Shown here piece after piece: positions 49,031 to 60,954 of a stretch of 64,000 bases of DNA. This DNA comes from Steromphala cineraria (Eukaryota > Mollusca > Gastropoda > Trochida > Trochidae). The translations under genes were made by a program, and so were the position numbers. The notes below the pieces were generated by a model. It was not told the origin of the DNA, searched no databases, and saw only the letters and a list, made by a program, of their open reading frames with translations. The stretch spans positions 15,937,515 to 16,001,514 of the forward strand of contig OU744726.1 in assembly GCA_916613615.1 (NCBI GenBank), given 5' to 3'. Within the stretch, counting starts at the first letter, position 1. Every line of letters begins with the position of its first letter.

Positions 49031-50745
49031 GGTCGTGACACAACATGTCAAATTATGAGTAATATATGCCAATACCATATGTCAATATGTCCTTGTAAGT
49101 TAGGACGGCATGGGTAAGTGCATTTGATATCAAATCATAAGGGTTTGGGTTTCCATCAAATCTCGGAAACTTTATCTGTTGTAAGAAAAAAGATTTAGGT
49201 GCAATGCTACATTGAAATTGAGCTCTTGCTTTTTGGTTGCAACCAGCATGTACAGGTTTCACTGTACACATAGCCATGATGGTGTTGCTTGCTTTCTCCC
49301 TGCATAACAACTCACTGCAAACAAAGTATTTTGCTCATGATCACTGCTTATAAGTTTTATGCAGATTCTAAGAATTTCAATTGTAAGTTATATACTCAAC
49401 ATAAAAGTTAAGATCCAACCAAATAATTGATTATAAAGCGGTGTTTATCAACATATGATATAATGAATACTTTGATATGGAAACCTTGGGAGGTGCTTAA
49501 CATATTTGTTTCATAGATATTGAAATGGAAATTACTTGTTACATAAAGAGTGGAAATTAATTACTGTTTTTAAAACCAATCTCTTTTCATGGCTCAAAGC
49601 ATTGAGTATTTGTTGAATATAAATGAGGTGAATGAAATTTCTTGCTTGTGAGTTTTTGCTCTTTGCATCATTCGTCTGTTGAATTATTGACTGCTTTTCT
49701 TGTCAGTATCCTGTTCGAATGCATAATTATGAGATGCAAATCCTCTCCAAAAAATAAAATGTCAAATGTAATTTGCGTTAGGACTCTGAAGCAAAGACCC
49801 AAGGTTTATGATTTATGTTCCAATGTAATAGTTCCTTTATTTTTTAATTCTGTGATTAAAGTTACGATGTTTATATAAAAAAATTACGTTTAGTTTTCTT
49901 TGTGGACAAATCATGTTGCATAAGAAATAACAAGTGGGAAACGCAATGTCTCAAAACTTCCCCATTCTGTGGATCCTCCTGCCAATTTTTTTTACAAATT
50001 TGTTTAAAATTCCAAAGAAAAAGGAGTTTCAATAATAATATTAGATAATTTTCTCAAATCTTATAGTGATTGATTAAATAATTCATAAAATCGTCCTAGA
50101 TATTGATGGATATATCAAGAAATTCAAATCAAACATATTTATTCTCCTTTCATGAAAAAAAGGAATTCAGTTACCGGTATGTTCATTACTGTATTTAACA
50201 ATGACTAATTTCTAATGCATATTTATTTTTATATGTATAAAAAAAACTATCATATTCATGAAAATGCTATTACTATTTCAGCATAATGTTTGAAGATATG
50301 AAGATATAAAAATAATCAAGATTAATATAAGGCCTCGGTAATGTGACATTTGATTTTTTTAAGCCCTGAAAGTAAATATGCTTCACAAGTTTAACATGAT
50401 CTCTTAAAGTGAAGATTATGAAAGATAATTAAGCTGTGTAATGTGATAGTCCTTGAAAGCAAATACACTTTCACAAGTTAACCAGGGGATCATGAAACCG
50501 CGCTTCCACATTATCATCCATTAGCGGACAAATGAGAGGGTCGTCTTCGTGACTGACTTTCCTCTCTTCCTGCTGTATGTGAGCGCCTTGTTATGTCTAC
50601 ATATTAGGATATCATGCTTCTAGATCAATTATTTATATCAGAGAGATACCAACAAATATCTGCGTGAGTAGTGTTTGAATCTTAAAAATATTTATTTTCA
50701 AACAGTGTTTAAAGGAAACTTTAATAAACTGCTTGTCAATAAGTA
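49031..50745. other. AT-rich DNA, nothing recognised
   Basis: No exon, RNA gene or array seen before MITE copy C. Confidence 0.55.
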
Positions 50746-50904
50746 CAGTAGAACACCGATATAGCGAACAATCGGATATAGCAAACAAATTTTCAAGTCC
50801 CGTCCCTATATAATATCATTAAAATTATATGCATATCGCAAACACCGGATATAGCGAACTAAATTCTTTGGTCCCTTGGAGTTCGTTATATTCGAGTTCT
50901 ACTG
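50746..50904 (+). mobile_element. pogo/Tigger-like MITE, copy C
   Basis: The best preserved copy: 159 bp with CAGTAGAACACCGATATAGC at the left, GTTCTACTG at the right, and TA on both sides (50744-50745, 50905-50906). GGATATAGCGAAC-type motifs recur near both ends, so the element is almost a full palindrome. Non-autonomous, with no transposase remnant. Confidence 0.85.
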
Positions 50905-51704
50905 TACCTATATACATAACTGTTTGTCCAACTCTGAAACTTTGAGCATTCTGAATCTGTACTCATTTGACTTATTTCAAAATAACAATATTCTTTGTTC
51001 CAGTGTATCATAAAAATACAACATTTTTGTCAGTTTAAGGTGATGATAATTAAGGTTCTATTAAGAAATGTCTCACTGCAAGTTACATGAGAATAAGGAA
51101 GAGTGAGGAAAAGTATGATATCATGTTCACAAAATGGTGAGACTGTAGGGACCTTAAGATATCTAAAAGCTTGGGCCCTTGTGAAAAATTTTCTGTGATC
51201 GACCTATGGACCAGTGCTTATTAAAAACACTGTTTAAATGAGAAAATATCAACAAGTATATAAAGGGTTGAACAGTGTATTAAACAAACTTGAACATTTT
51301 ATTTTATTACAACTTGAAAGGTCAACAGCTAAAAGAAATATATCTACTTTAAACATAGATAATAAATTTATCTATTCATTTGAAAATTTAATTACCAAAA
51401 AATAATGGGCCAAGTAATGGTATTTTTTAAAGGCATGTATTCCCTTTAATTTTTGCTATCTTTATAGTGACATATGAAAAACAAATCTTTTGGTATGAAA
51501 GGTCTTATTAGTGAATGAGATAAACCTAAGAAATACGCATGAACTTTTATCAAGTTTCCTAGTAACATAAAAGGAAAGCAATTAATAGAGGATATCTCAG
51601 GTAAAGAAACTGACTGGCATGACTTTTTATCATTTATGCAATTATATTGTGTGAAAAAGGTTTTGCTTGAAGTTGAATTGCATACATTCCAATATTTTAT
51701 TACA
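50905..51704. other. AT-rich DNA, nothing recognised
   Basis: No feature of note. Confidence 0.55.
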
Positions 51705-51980
51705 GAGTACCATTACAGGTGATTAGTTATCATACCGTTGAGACAGGTAATTTTTTTTCATGTCAACTCTCCTCCAAAAACATGTTTGTAATGACATTTC
51801 CCTAATGACAACTTCCCTCCTAAAATATAATTTTTGTGGTGATATTTCCTCCATTTTATTTATTTTTCTTACAGTGAAAAATTACAAGTGATTCATTTTA
51901 TTCTTCTTTTAATAATTAACGAATGAGACAGGACCTAATTTTTTTACATCAACGTCCCGAAACAATTTTTGTGATAAAGA
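51705..51980 (+). repeat. Diverged duplication, about 180 bp
   Basis: ATTACAGGTGATT, GAGACAGG.AATTTTTTT, CAT(G/C)AAC..C and ATTTTTGTG blocks occur at about 51710 and again at about 51889. Confidence 0.5.
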
Positions 51981-52026
51981 CAGTTCCTGGAGCTCTCTCG
52001 ATGCCTGGTTTGAAGTGGTGGTTAGA

Positions 52027-52062
52027 TATATAAGCTAGGGTCTAGCACCATTTGAAATCAGT
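52027..52062 (+). promoter_or_regulatory. Candidate TATA-Inr core promoter
   Basis: TATATAAG at 52027-52034 is followed by a TCAGT initiator at 52058-52062. The initiator A (52060) is 31 bases from the T of the inner TATAAG, which is the optimal metazoan spacing. The downstream 80 bases are GC-balanced, with no ATG-headed frame of note. No gene is seen next to it. Confidence 0.28.
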
Positions 52063-53020
52063 GCTTCTGGAGTTGCTATGACGACTGATTGATTACATTG
52101 AACCAGCAGCTGAATCGCTGAATCACTCACATGAAAGACGTAGATGATTTAGAAAGGCGGGAGATGTTCAAGCATTTTCAGAGGTGTCCATGTCATTAAA
52201 CATTTCATAACAAGACAAAACAATATCTTCTCAAGCCATGTAGGCAGTATATATAGCTTATATAGTATATGTATTGACCTCCCCAGAAGGGAATTCCAAC
52301 CCTGTACCGCCTCCTACATCAGCCAATGAAAATTTCAGGGCCAGGTTTAGATGGAAGGTACCTCCATTGAAGATACAGAATTTTAAATAACGACTAGTTT
52401 TCAAATGCCATAGAGCTAGTTTTAGGAATGTGTGTGAATTCATAAGCTTTGCCCTGGGATGACCCTCTCGCATTGCTTGAGGCAAGTGTTAACACCACGA
52501 AACATATGTCCATAAAAACTCAGGTCATAGATGTCATAATTTGCTTCTAACAGGTTTATATTCAGATTGCTACAGCATTAAGGGTTATTCATGTATGTAT
52601 TGAAAAGTACATAATTTACTTATTCAAGAATGTTTCAATTCATTTGTTTTAAGTCAAATTATAAATTTCATCTAAGAAAAATGTATTTATGATTTTGGAA
52701 ATTTTGGAAATGAAAAAATATCTTAAGTCATTTCAGATTCACTTTTTCTTGATATTTTACCCATTAGACAATTAATTTTCTAGTGTTGTTAATTTAGATT
52801 TTTTTTATGTCAATTACACAAAAGTTAAATATATTGATATTCATAAAGTAAAATATAGCAAGTCATCTTGCAATTTCCTAATTATAATTAGAAAATTAAT
52901 ACTCATATTATTCAAAGGGGATTCAAAGTGATCAGTATGCATGTTGGTATAATTAATCAAAAATTTGCTCAACCTTAACCCTTGTAAGGCAAGTTATGAT
53001 GACTTCTTATTCAGCAGCTA
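52063..53020. other. Unannotated
   Basis: GC-balanced to about 52500, then AT-rich. No exon is linked to the 52.03 kb promoter candidate. Confidence 0.5.
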
Positions 53021-53215
53021 AAGGGTTAGGGTGAATGTATATTATTCTATCATGGATCTACCAACCTAAGCCCAACAAGGAACCTCAGACAAACTGCCTA
53101 TATTGAAATACCCAGATAGGACTGTCCCTTTAAGGGTTATGTATATTATTCTATCATGGATCTACCAACCTAGGCCCAACATGGACCCTCAGCCAAACTG
53201 CCTATATGGATCATG
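53021..53215 (+). repeat. 104-bp tandem duplication, two copies
   Basis: AAGGGTTA then GTATATTATTCTATCATGGA, TCTACCAACCTA.GCCCAAC and CAAACTGCCTATAT occur at 53021-53100 and 53132-53205. There are only a few substitutions, so this is among the younger duplications here. Confidence 0.9.
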
Positions 53216-53321
53216 GAATGTCGTGCTGATGCACCTACCTTGAATAATTCTAATTATTGAGTGAACAGCTCAAGTGAACTCTCTAGAAATGAATATATCT
53301 GTCGTGCACTGACTTGTCGCC

Positions 53322-53331
53322 AAGATGGCGG
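53322..53331 (+). promoter_or_regulatory. YY1-like site
   Basis: AAGATGGCGG matches the YY1/Pleiohomeotic consensus. A related AAAGATGGCCGC lies at 63348-63359. YY1 sites often lie just downstream of start sites, but no promoter is evident here. Confidence 0.3.
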
Positions 53332-54447
53332 GATCTAACAGGCCTTGGATCAATATGTGGAGCTCAACATGTTCATAACCATTCAAACCCTTTTATGCAT
53401 GCTCAATGCATTAAAATAGTCTGCATTGGGGATAAGAACTTTTGTTGGATAACCTTTGACCTCTTGTACAGTTGGTTTTATTATCCCCAGGGTGTTGATC
53501 ATCTGAGGAATAAAGAGGGTGGTTATCATATGATGTGGATTAGATGCTTTTAAAACTTTGCAAAAAATTTCAAATGAATTGAACATTTCGTTGTTGAATG
53601 ACTATTTGAGAATGTAATGTATGTATGCCTTTGAGTGTCACTAAGAAATAGCAAACACACAGAAAGCAAGATTTTACAATGACTAACAATCCATCCGATG
53701 AAGAAGTCAGTTCTTATTGCTATTTATTTTTACAAAAAAAACTATGTTATGAAAGATAAGTTAAAAGTATACTATATTGTAAAAATATAATATGATTTTA
53801 TGGAAATTATGTCATTGTAAAAATGTACTATTGATATATCATTTAAATAATTGAAATTACAATATCAAGTAAAATATCTTTTTATATATATTTAAGAAGT
53901 TTTTGTGTATTGATTCGAAAAATTATAGTCATATCCAAATGAATGCAGCACAAATAAGGATTTGATCTCAAAGTCTGTAAATCTAAATTTTAAGAAAAGA
54001 TATGGCACAATTTTCTAGTACATCTTTCTCTGTTTCTTGATATTTGATATTCATAAGCTATTGATTACACAGCTTTGAAAAGAAGTGTTGAGGGGAAAGG
54101 TTCCCTGTGGAATAAGTTCCCCTGTCTGTGGAGGATGAAATATGATAGGTTGATTAAGGGAGTTTCAAAGGCACATTATGGATTCAGTTGTATCTAGTTA
54201 TAAAGAAGTCAGAATTAGATGTGACTTCTGAAATACAGATCAAACTCTGCCTTTTGTTTTTCTGAATTTGGTCAAGAAATATGAGCAAGTGCTATAGACA
54301 AGCCAATATAAAAGGCTCTCCTAGCCATAAGATTGTTGGTTGTTTTAAAATATTGTGAGATATAGTATGAATAAATAAGCACTAAGAGTATTTGAAATTT
54401 GTTTTGGTCATATATTACAGTTGTAAGGCACTGTAGAATTTTATTTT

Positions 54448-54468
54448 ATTTTTTTGGGGGGGGGGGGT
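54448..54468 (+). repeat. Poly-T/poly-G junction
   Basis: A run of T is followed by twelve G (54456-54467), a length-unstable homopolymer that may also be a sequencing weak point. Confidence 0.85.
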
Positions 54469-55059
54469 GATTTCAACAAGGTTCAATATTTGTCAATGCA
54501 GAATGTATTGAAAATATTGCCTTGAAATTCGTAAAATTTAATTTTATCTTTGTGAAATAACTTTTCTAAGAAAATATTATTTGAAACGCTGCCTTTTACA
54601 ATGTTCATTGAAGACAATGAGGATTATAAAGAATTTTTTTTTTAAATATCTAAGTAAAAATTTCTCTGTTGCAGAATTTCTGTTCAAAGTCATACCACAT
54701 AGAATTCTATTTTGTAGGCATTTTGAATAAAATAGGTTGCTATTCTTTTCACCTTTTTAGACTATGAATTTCTCTTACTTTGTTGGAACTTGTACCAATA
54801 ACTTAGTTGCTAAGGGATTGATGAATGCAGAAAGTGAAAGAATTAACACTACAAAGTACCTCTCAAAGCATTGATGGATGCAAAGCTTGACAGATTTAAC
54901 ATTCCCAATCTCAATTCTTTACATAATATTTTTAATCAGTGGAAGATATGCCATTTTCATTATTCCCAATTCATTGATCAACTTTTTGTACCTATGCCAA
55001 TCAAACTTCAAATATGTTATATGCAGATGATTTGACCTTGGTTGGAACTCTTTGGTGTT

Positions 55060-55560
55060 TGGAGATAAGATTCATCCCTCGCTAACGAAGTACATGATAC
55101 GGTTACAATATACAAGACTTTCATTGAGCCAAGCTCATCTTCAAATTAACATGGACTAATGATATTAATGGCGCCACCATGACAAATCGACATTTTCGTC
55201 TGATAAGGTTTTGCGGAATGAAGGAAACATCTTTATTTTCTCCTGTCTGATTGACACCCGGAATGTTTTCCACAACCATCAAAGTTTTTTTCCAATTTGC
55301 TTCAGCATCGAGACATAATAGGCATAGAAGCTAGGCTCTACATCCAACACTAAGCACAGTCGTAATGGGACCGCTGCAGTATACTAATAACGTACTTGAC
55401 TTTGATCGCTTTCCATGAATATTCATGAGGCGAAGAAGCGCTCTCCTGTCTTGGAGGTCAGATTGGAGATGGCATTCTGTCGTGGATGTCCAGAAGTATA
55501 AAACGTCATTTGTAAACTTCTCATTCGACTCTCGACTTGTCAGATTTGGGATCTGGGATG
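55060..55560. promoter_or_regulatory. Low-repeat GC-balanced block, possible regulatory DNA
   Basis: Contains ATCAAAG and its complement CTTTGAT (TCF/LEF cores, near 55279 and 55400) and the 14-bp palindrome CATGAATATTCATG near 55416. It ends at the weak TATA candidate at 55498. Confidence 0.25.
55498..55530 (+). promoter_or_regulatory. Weak candidate TATA promoter
   Basis: TATAAAA at 55498-55504 sits at the downstream edge of a GC-balanced block. An initiator-like TCATTC (A at 55523) lies 25 bases on, a little close. The frame beginning with ATG at 55537 is open for 67 codons but resembles nothing known to me. Confidence 0.18.
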
Positions 55561-55740
55561 TTCCGAAGCATTAATGATTCTGTTTACTGTTTATCTCGCA
55601 GCCAGGCTAAGGGTCAATTTGGAGCTGTAACGGTTGTCGATTTGAAGCTGTATAGCGGTTCTGTTGATTGGACAGAAATATTTGATGACAGAATGTTAAT
55701 GTATGAAATGTTTAATAAAGTCACCAATTGTGTATCATAG

Positions 55741-56723
55741 TGAAGTATTGACAATGAAGAAAAATATGAAGACTTGATTTGATGAAATTCTAACCATGGT
55801 GAATACCAAATTACAGAATTAACAATTACTGGCTAAGATAATCAGTCTTGGCCACTAGCAAACAATAGGCTTTCAAAGAAAAATGCTCATGAGCATCAGT
55901 TCATAAATCAAGTAGTAAATGTAGAAAATATGTTTAGCTTGATTTATGATATTGGATGTTTGGAACCAGAATGCCGATTCCATTCCAGCGTTTGAAACAT
56001 TAGACGTCAGACATGTTTCTGTCCCTTAATGGTTCTGTTTATTTCTGATGTCAGAAACTTAACATGCAACCAATGAGAGTTGATGTAACATTGAGAAAGT
56101 TGTAAGTGACACCTACAATATGTCCTGTCATGTTTTCCTCTAAGGCTGCTTTGTCTGTTTGTGCTTACAAACAGAATATCTTATGAGCGGAAAGAGTTAT
56201 TATTGTTATTTATATGATTCTGAAATTTAAATATTCAATTTCAATTTAAAAGACTTCTTTCATTCTATCAGCATTTATAGTTTGACTGTAAAAATGGAAT
56301 ATCTTTAAGAATCTCAATTTATGTTGTACATGCTAGGCCTATATCAGATCAGCACAATGACTTCATAATTCATGTCAAGTTTAGCCCCCAGCTATTGGAA
56401 CTTAATGCATCAAAAATCTAATGTATGCCTAAGGACAAACGTCAGAACTGTTAGGTTTAAAACTCTCATATAGATATAACACAAATGCAAGAATTTTAAG
56501 AGAATGTTCCTTTCCCATAGTTTAGATGCATCTTATGGGGTTTGACTTGCTTTTCACACCAGGCCTTTTCATTAGCTGAAAAAGCTTCTCTTTTCATCAG
56601 TGAAGCAGTTTACAATAAGCAGGGTATTTCTTTGATGAGTTTTACTATTTGAGTGTGAGGTGACGGTTGCTCCCAGCCGGAGGGAGACACTTTCCGGTGT
56701 TGATTCAGGTCAAGAGCGGCAAC
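55741..56723. other. AT-rich DNA, nothing recognised
   Basis: No feature of note before the nested minisatellite. Confidence 0.55.
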
Positions 56724-57509
56724 GGAAGATCCTATCTCTGGTTGGATTGGCTGCTTAGATAGATACCCTGACTGAGACTGTTGAGTTAGGGAAGGAAGAG
56801 AATCCTTTCTCTAGATGGACTGGCTGCTTAGATAGATACCCTGGCCGGGACTGTTGTGTTAGGAGACGCATGTTGAATTAGGAGAGGCAGGGAATCCTTT
56901 CTCTAGATGGACTGGCTGCTTAGATAGATACCCTGGCTGGGACTGTTTAGTTAGGGTAGGCATGTTGAGTTAGGGTAGGCATGTTGAGTTAGGGGAGGCA
57001 GAGAATCCTATCTCTAGATGGACTGGCTGCTTAGAGAGATACCCTGGCTGGGACTGTTGAGTTAGGGTAGGCATGTTGAGTTAGGGGAGGCAGAGAATCC
57101 TTTCTCTAGATGGACTGGCTGCTAAGATAGATACCCTGGCTGAGACTGTTGAGTTAGGAGAGGCAGGGAATCCTTTCTCTAGATGGACTGGCTGCTTAGA
57201 TAGATACCCTGGCTGGGACTGTTGAGTTAGGGTAGGCATGTTGAGTTAGGGGAGGCAGAGAATCCTTTCTCTAGATGGACTGGCTGCTTAGATAGATACC
57301 CTGGCCGGGACTGTTGTGTTAGGAGACGCATGTTGAGTTAGGAGAGGCAGGGAATCCTTTCTCTAGATGGACTGGCTGCTTAGATAGATACCCTGGCAGG
57401 GACTGTTGAGTTAGGGTAGGCATGTTGAGTTAGAAGAGGCATGTTGAGTTAAGGGAGACAGAGAATCCTTTCTCATGTTGGACTGGCTGCTTAGATAGAT
57501 ACCCTGGCT
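56724..57509 (+). repeat. Nested minisatellite, unit length 73+19n bp
   Basis: GGCTGCTTAGA anchors start at 56749, 56822, 56914, 57025, 57117, 57190, 57282, 57374 and 57485. The steps are 73, 92, 111, 92, 73, 92, 92 and 111 bp, i.e. a 73-bp core plus 0, 1 or 2 copies of a 19-bp module GTTAGGGTAGGCATGTTGA. Copies 2 and 7 share private variants (CCGGGACTGTTGTG, GGAGACGCA) 460 bp apart, so a multi-unit block was also duplicated. No gene in it. Confidence 0.95.
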
Positions 57510-58449
57510 TAGATCTGCCTTTTTTTCATGTAGATCAGGATTGTTACCTCATAAAGGTGTAACTGTTTAAAATGGTATTCAATAAAGTGTTTTCTATCTT
57601 AGCTTGACATATATTTTCAAGGTATTGGAAATGAAATAAGTTACTGAAAATCACAAATCTTTTTACATTAAAGAATTCAGTTCAACAAAATAGATATGTG
57701 TTCCTGTAAAATTGCTAACAGTTTTGAATAACAAGAGAATTTTTAATTTTTTTAATTTTTTTTAAATTCTAATATTTTTCTAATGATTTGAGGAAATTAT
57801 GAATAGATACCAGCCTGAAGTATTAATTTTTTATCATTCATTTCTCAAAATAAAAGTTATTTATCAAATATCAGATGTTTTATTAAAAAAATTCCAGTTA
57901 TTTTCATTGAGCTGACAAGAATAGAAGCAGCTATAAATTAGGGCATATTTGAGGTCAGATTCATTCTATCAGTACAGGTCGACCTAGCAGGTCACAGCTC
58001 CCGTCCTACCCTCTGATTTATGCTCCCAGAGTTGTCATAGCCAGGCCAAAATGTTCAGCAAGTCTAGGGTAGGATAGCTGAAACGGTCGTCTTTTTATTC
58101 ATAGGTTGATTTAAAAAAACTTATTGATCATTCAGGTAAATCTATCCAATTAAGGCTTGGTAAATGAGATTTTTTATAAAGACAAATTTCCAACAATGTA
58201 TGGAGTAAGTTAATCAAGTGTTGAGGTCTAGTTTTGCTACATCAGGCAAATCTTACACAATACCAAAAGATTCTGGCAAGTCTATTTCAAAGCCCGAACA
58301 CCAGGGCAAGTCTATATAGACCCTTCACATGCAGAGAAATGACAAATCCAAGGTAACTCTATCCAAGGCTTTACGACAGAGGCTGTAGACACTGGGAGAC
58401 GTGGACGTGGAGGCAAGTCTGTCAGTGAGGCCGACTCAACTCCAACTAA
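57510..58449. other. AT-rich to mixed DNA, nothing recognised
   Basis: GC rises toward the 58.45 kb block. Short GGCAAGTCTAT-type words recur at about 58054-58320 (AGCAAGTCTAGG, GGCAAGTCTATT, GGCAAGTCTATA), perhaps an old repeat. Confidence 0.45.
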
Positions 58450-58790
58450 ATGGGTCTCTTTTTGTGATGGGCAAACATGTCGCATGTTTACCCCGAGGTG
58501 TCTGCTACCACTTGTAGTGTGCAGGCCTCTACCTGCTACTCGTTCCCTCCACTCAGCTCCGCTCCGCTCGGCCCGGCCCATCCACGATCCAGTCATCAAT
58601 ACGGAGTTCAGGTGGGGCCTCGGAGTTACAACATGCCTGAACACTGCTAGTTGGTCGACCGTGGAGTTTACTCGGCCGGCTAGGGGCGTGGGGTGAGAGC
58701 TTTCTTTACTGTGAGACTGCCAGGCTTTACGGTTGTACTCTGTCTGCTCTCTACTTGTGTCATGTCGGACGTTCTTTCGTGGTGCTGAAG
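58450..58790 (+). other. GC-rich block, possible promoter or untranslated exon
   Basis: This is one of the most GC- and CpG-rich pieces of the window (GCTCCGCTCCGCTCGGCCCG near 58556). A moderate donor AAG|GTAATG follows at about 58790. Overlapping frames of 70 and 110 codons on the two strands resemble no protein I know and are explained by the GC content. A CpG-island-like promoter or 5' untranslated exon is possible. Confidence 0.3.
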
Positions 58791-58999
58791 GTAATGTTAT
58801 GTATATTCATTGTTTCTTTGATTAATTTGTTGTTAATGTTCTTGATTTTCTTGGAAATATTTTTTTGAGTTTGAGTTTTAATAAGTCATCTTTTTAAAAA
58901 AAATTATAAATTTATATTTCAAATATGTTCATATGTATAAAAGATGAATGTAACTCAGAGGTTTAATATTTTGACGAAGGTTCAGCAGATAAGATTGTT

Positions 59000-60954
59000 C
59001 ACCTGATCCATAGTTACCTCAGTCTCCATATTCATTCAAGGTAAGGTGAGGGACTGACCCCGCCCAATCTCCTTCCTGTATCTTTCTAACGACGCAGTGC
59101 AGGTGTGAAAAGTGTGAAGCTCCCTTGCCACATAACTTAGCTCACGTCACGTCCATTACACAATGTACTGCAATTAGAGCCTCTCTACCTGGATGGCTAA
59201 ACGATGACAAATGACCGCTAGTTTCCTGTCCATTGTGGACAAACGATGCCCAGGGGACAGTGTTGACCACATGGGTCCCCAGGTGAGCGGTCACTTTAAG
59301 GTGTGAAACACACTGTGTTCTCGTCAAAGATTTATTGTCCTGCCGTAGGTAACATATATCTACCTGGCGGACATCAGAGAGCGTACCTGCGGAGAACTAA
59401 TTAGTCTCCACACTACAAACGAGTTAACATGACTTGCAGGGCAAGCCTGGACAGGTAGGCATGTGATATGTTACCTGTACATGTGTTCGATTGTGCTGGC
59501 CGACCAGGTGAGAGAAGCTCGTTACTAAAGGTGTGCTGGCATCGGTGTAGGTATATCTTCCTGCTTGCTTGTTTTATGCTGATTCTTAGTACAGGTGTAA
59601 CTTTGTCATAATTAATATAGGCTTAGCAAAATGATTTATTAATTTCAGTGAAACATAGCAATTCTTGATCATGATAATTAAGAAGAGAGTTATTCAGAGA
59701 AGCTATGAGTACAAGGACTCCTGTTCATACCTTATCATGAAGAAAATATTTGTAACATATATATACCTATCTTCTTTTTGCTCTTTACATGTTGTACATT
59801 TTGTACAGTTTTTAGTATTAATGGAAGTAAATCTTTAAACTCTCTTTCTTGATCGTTTATTCATGGATGTGCAGGTGTATGTAAGAATATTATAGGTATG
59901 CACATAAATCTTACTTGTTTCCTGGTTGTACTCCTACAACACTTTGCAGGTGTGTTCAGAATAGGTAAAGGTAACTTTCAATATCTGTAAACTTAACAAT
60001 TTATCAAGTTGAACAGAAGGGTTTCAAAAACAAGTTCCTTGTATGATGCTTACATCTTGGACATCTTGCAGGTGTATTCAGAATGAGTATGAGTGATCTT
60101 TTAGGATTTCTTGATATCGCTATTGTTTATTGATAAAGGTGTACAGAGGGGTAGTGGTACATAAGCATCTTCCTTATTTGCTGTCTTATTTACATCTTCA
60201 ACACTTTGTGCAGGTGCTAGTTTTAGGCTCTGTGTATCTTGATTGTTCATTGAAGTATGTAATGGTGTTAAGTGTTATAGTGTACACTTTCCTTGGTTTA
60301 AACCTCAGTTTGTGCAGGTGTTATATGCATTGTGTAGGTGAAATTTGAATATTTCTCGTTAAAGCTTGATTGGTTTTGCAGGTAGTACACTAGTCACTTA
60401 ATATGTAATATGTCAACATTTCAATGTCCCACTTCCTAGTTTGCGATTTTCACATTTACAGGTGTAATAGTCATTTCTGGTTAAACTTTTTTAGACTAGA
60501 CTCACAAGTTTTTTGTCACTTCCTGAATTTAAAATTTTGATTTCTGCAGTTAAACAGATAGCTTTTACAGAAAATAATCTCCCATCTGTCCATAATTTTT
60601 ATCAGGTTCAACATGTAGATAAATATCTTAATTGTTTGGTTTTATTTTCACTATTTCAATGGTAACATGCTGATACAGGTACATATTGAATATAACCTCA
60701 GGCAGTGTGTCACATGACTTTAACAATTGTGAAAGTGTGAATTTTTCTATTACCTGAGCTAGGGTAAAAATAGTGCAATCATTTTCACAAGTTTTAAAAT
60801 CTATGTTGGCATTTTGTAGTAATGTCTCTATCATATCAGCAGGTGGTTTTGGGTCACTACAGGTAGACTTGTAAATCTACTGATTTCTTTATCATACCTT
60901 TCAGGTATGAGGGATCGTTACAGGTAGACATCTAAATCTTCTGTCTCCCACCTG
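59000..60954. promoter_or_regulatory. Dense cluster of CAGGTG/CACCTG E2-boxes
   Basis: CAGGTG or its complement occurs at 59000, 59100, 59280, 59505, 59592, 59872, 59947, 60069, 60211, 60315, 60459, 60840 and 60949. About one is expected by chance in 2 kb. CAGGTG is the binding core of Snail/Slug and ZEB repressors and of some bHLH dimers. Several copies sit in a recognisable longer context (ACACTTTG.CAGGTGTGTTCAG), so an ancient degenerate tandem repeat of about 110-140 bp may be the source. Additional CAGGTA sites fall in the same span. Confidence 0.55.

Larger units (their letters stand above)
53216..55059. other. AT-rich DNA with a YY1-like site and a G12 run
   Basis: A 79-codon frame at 53314-53553 is unassigned. 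The rest is AT-rich. Confidence 0.5.
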
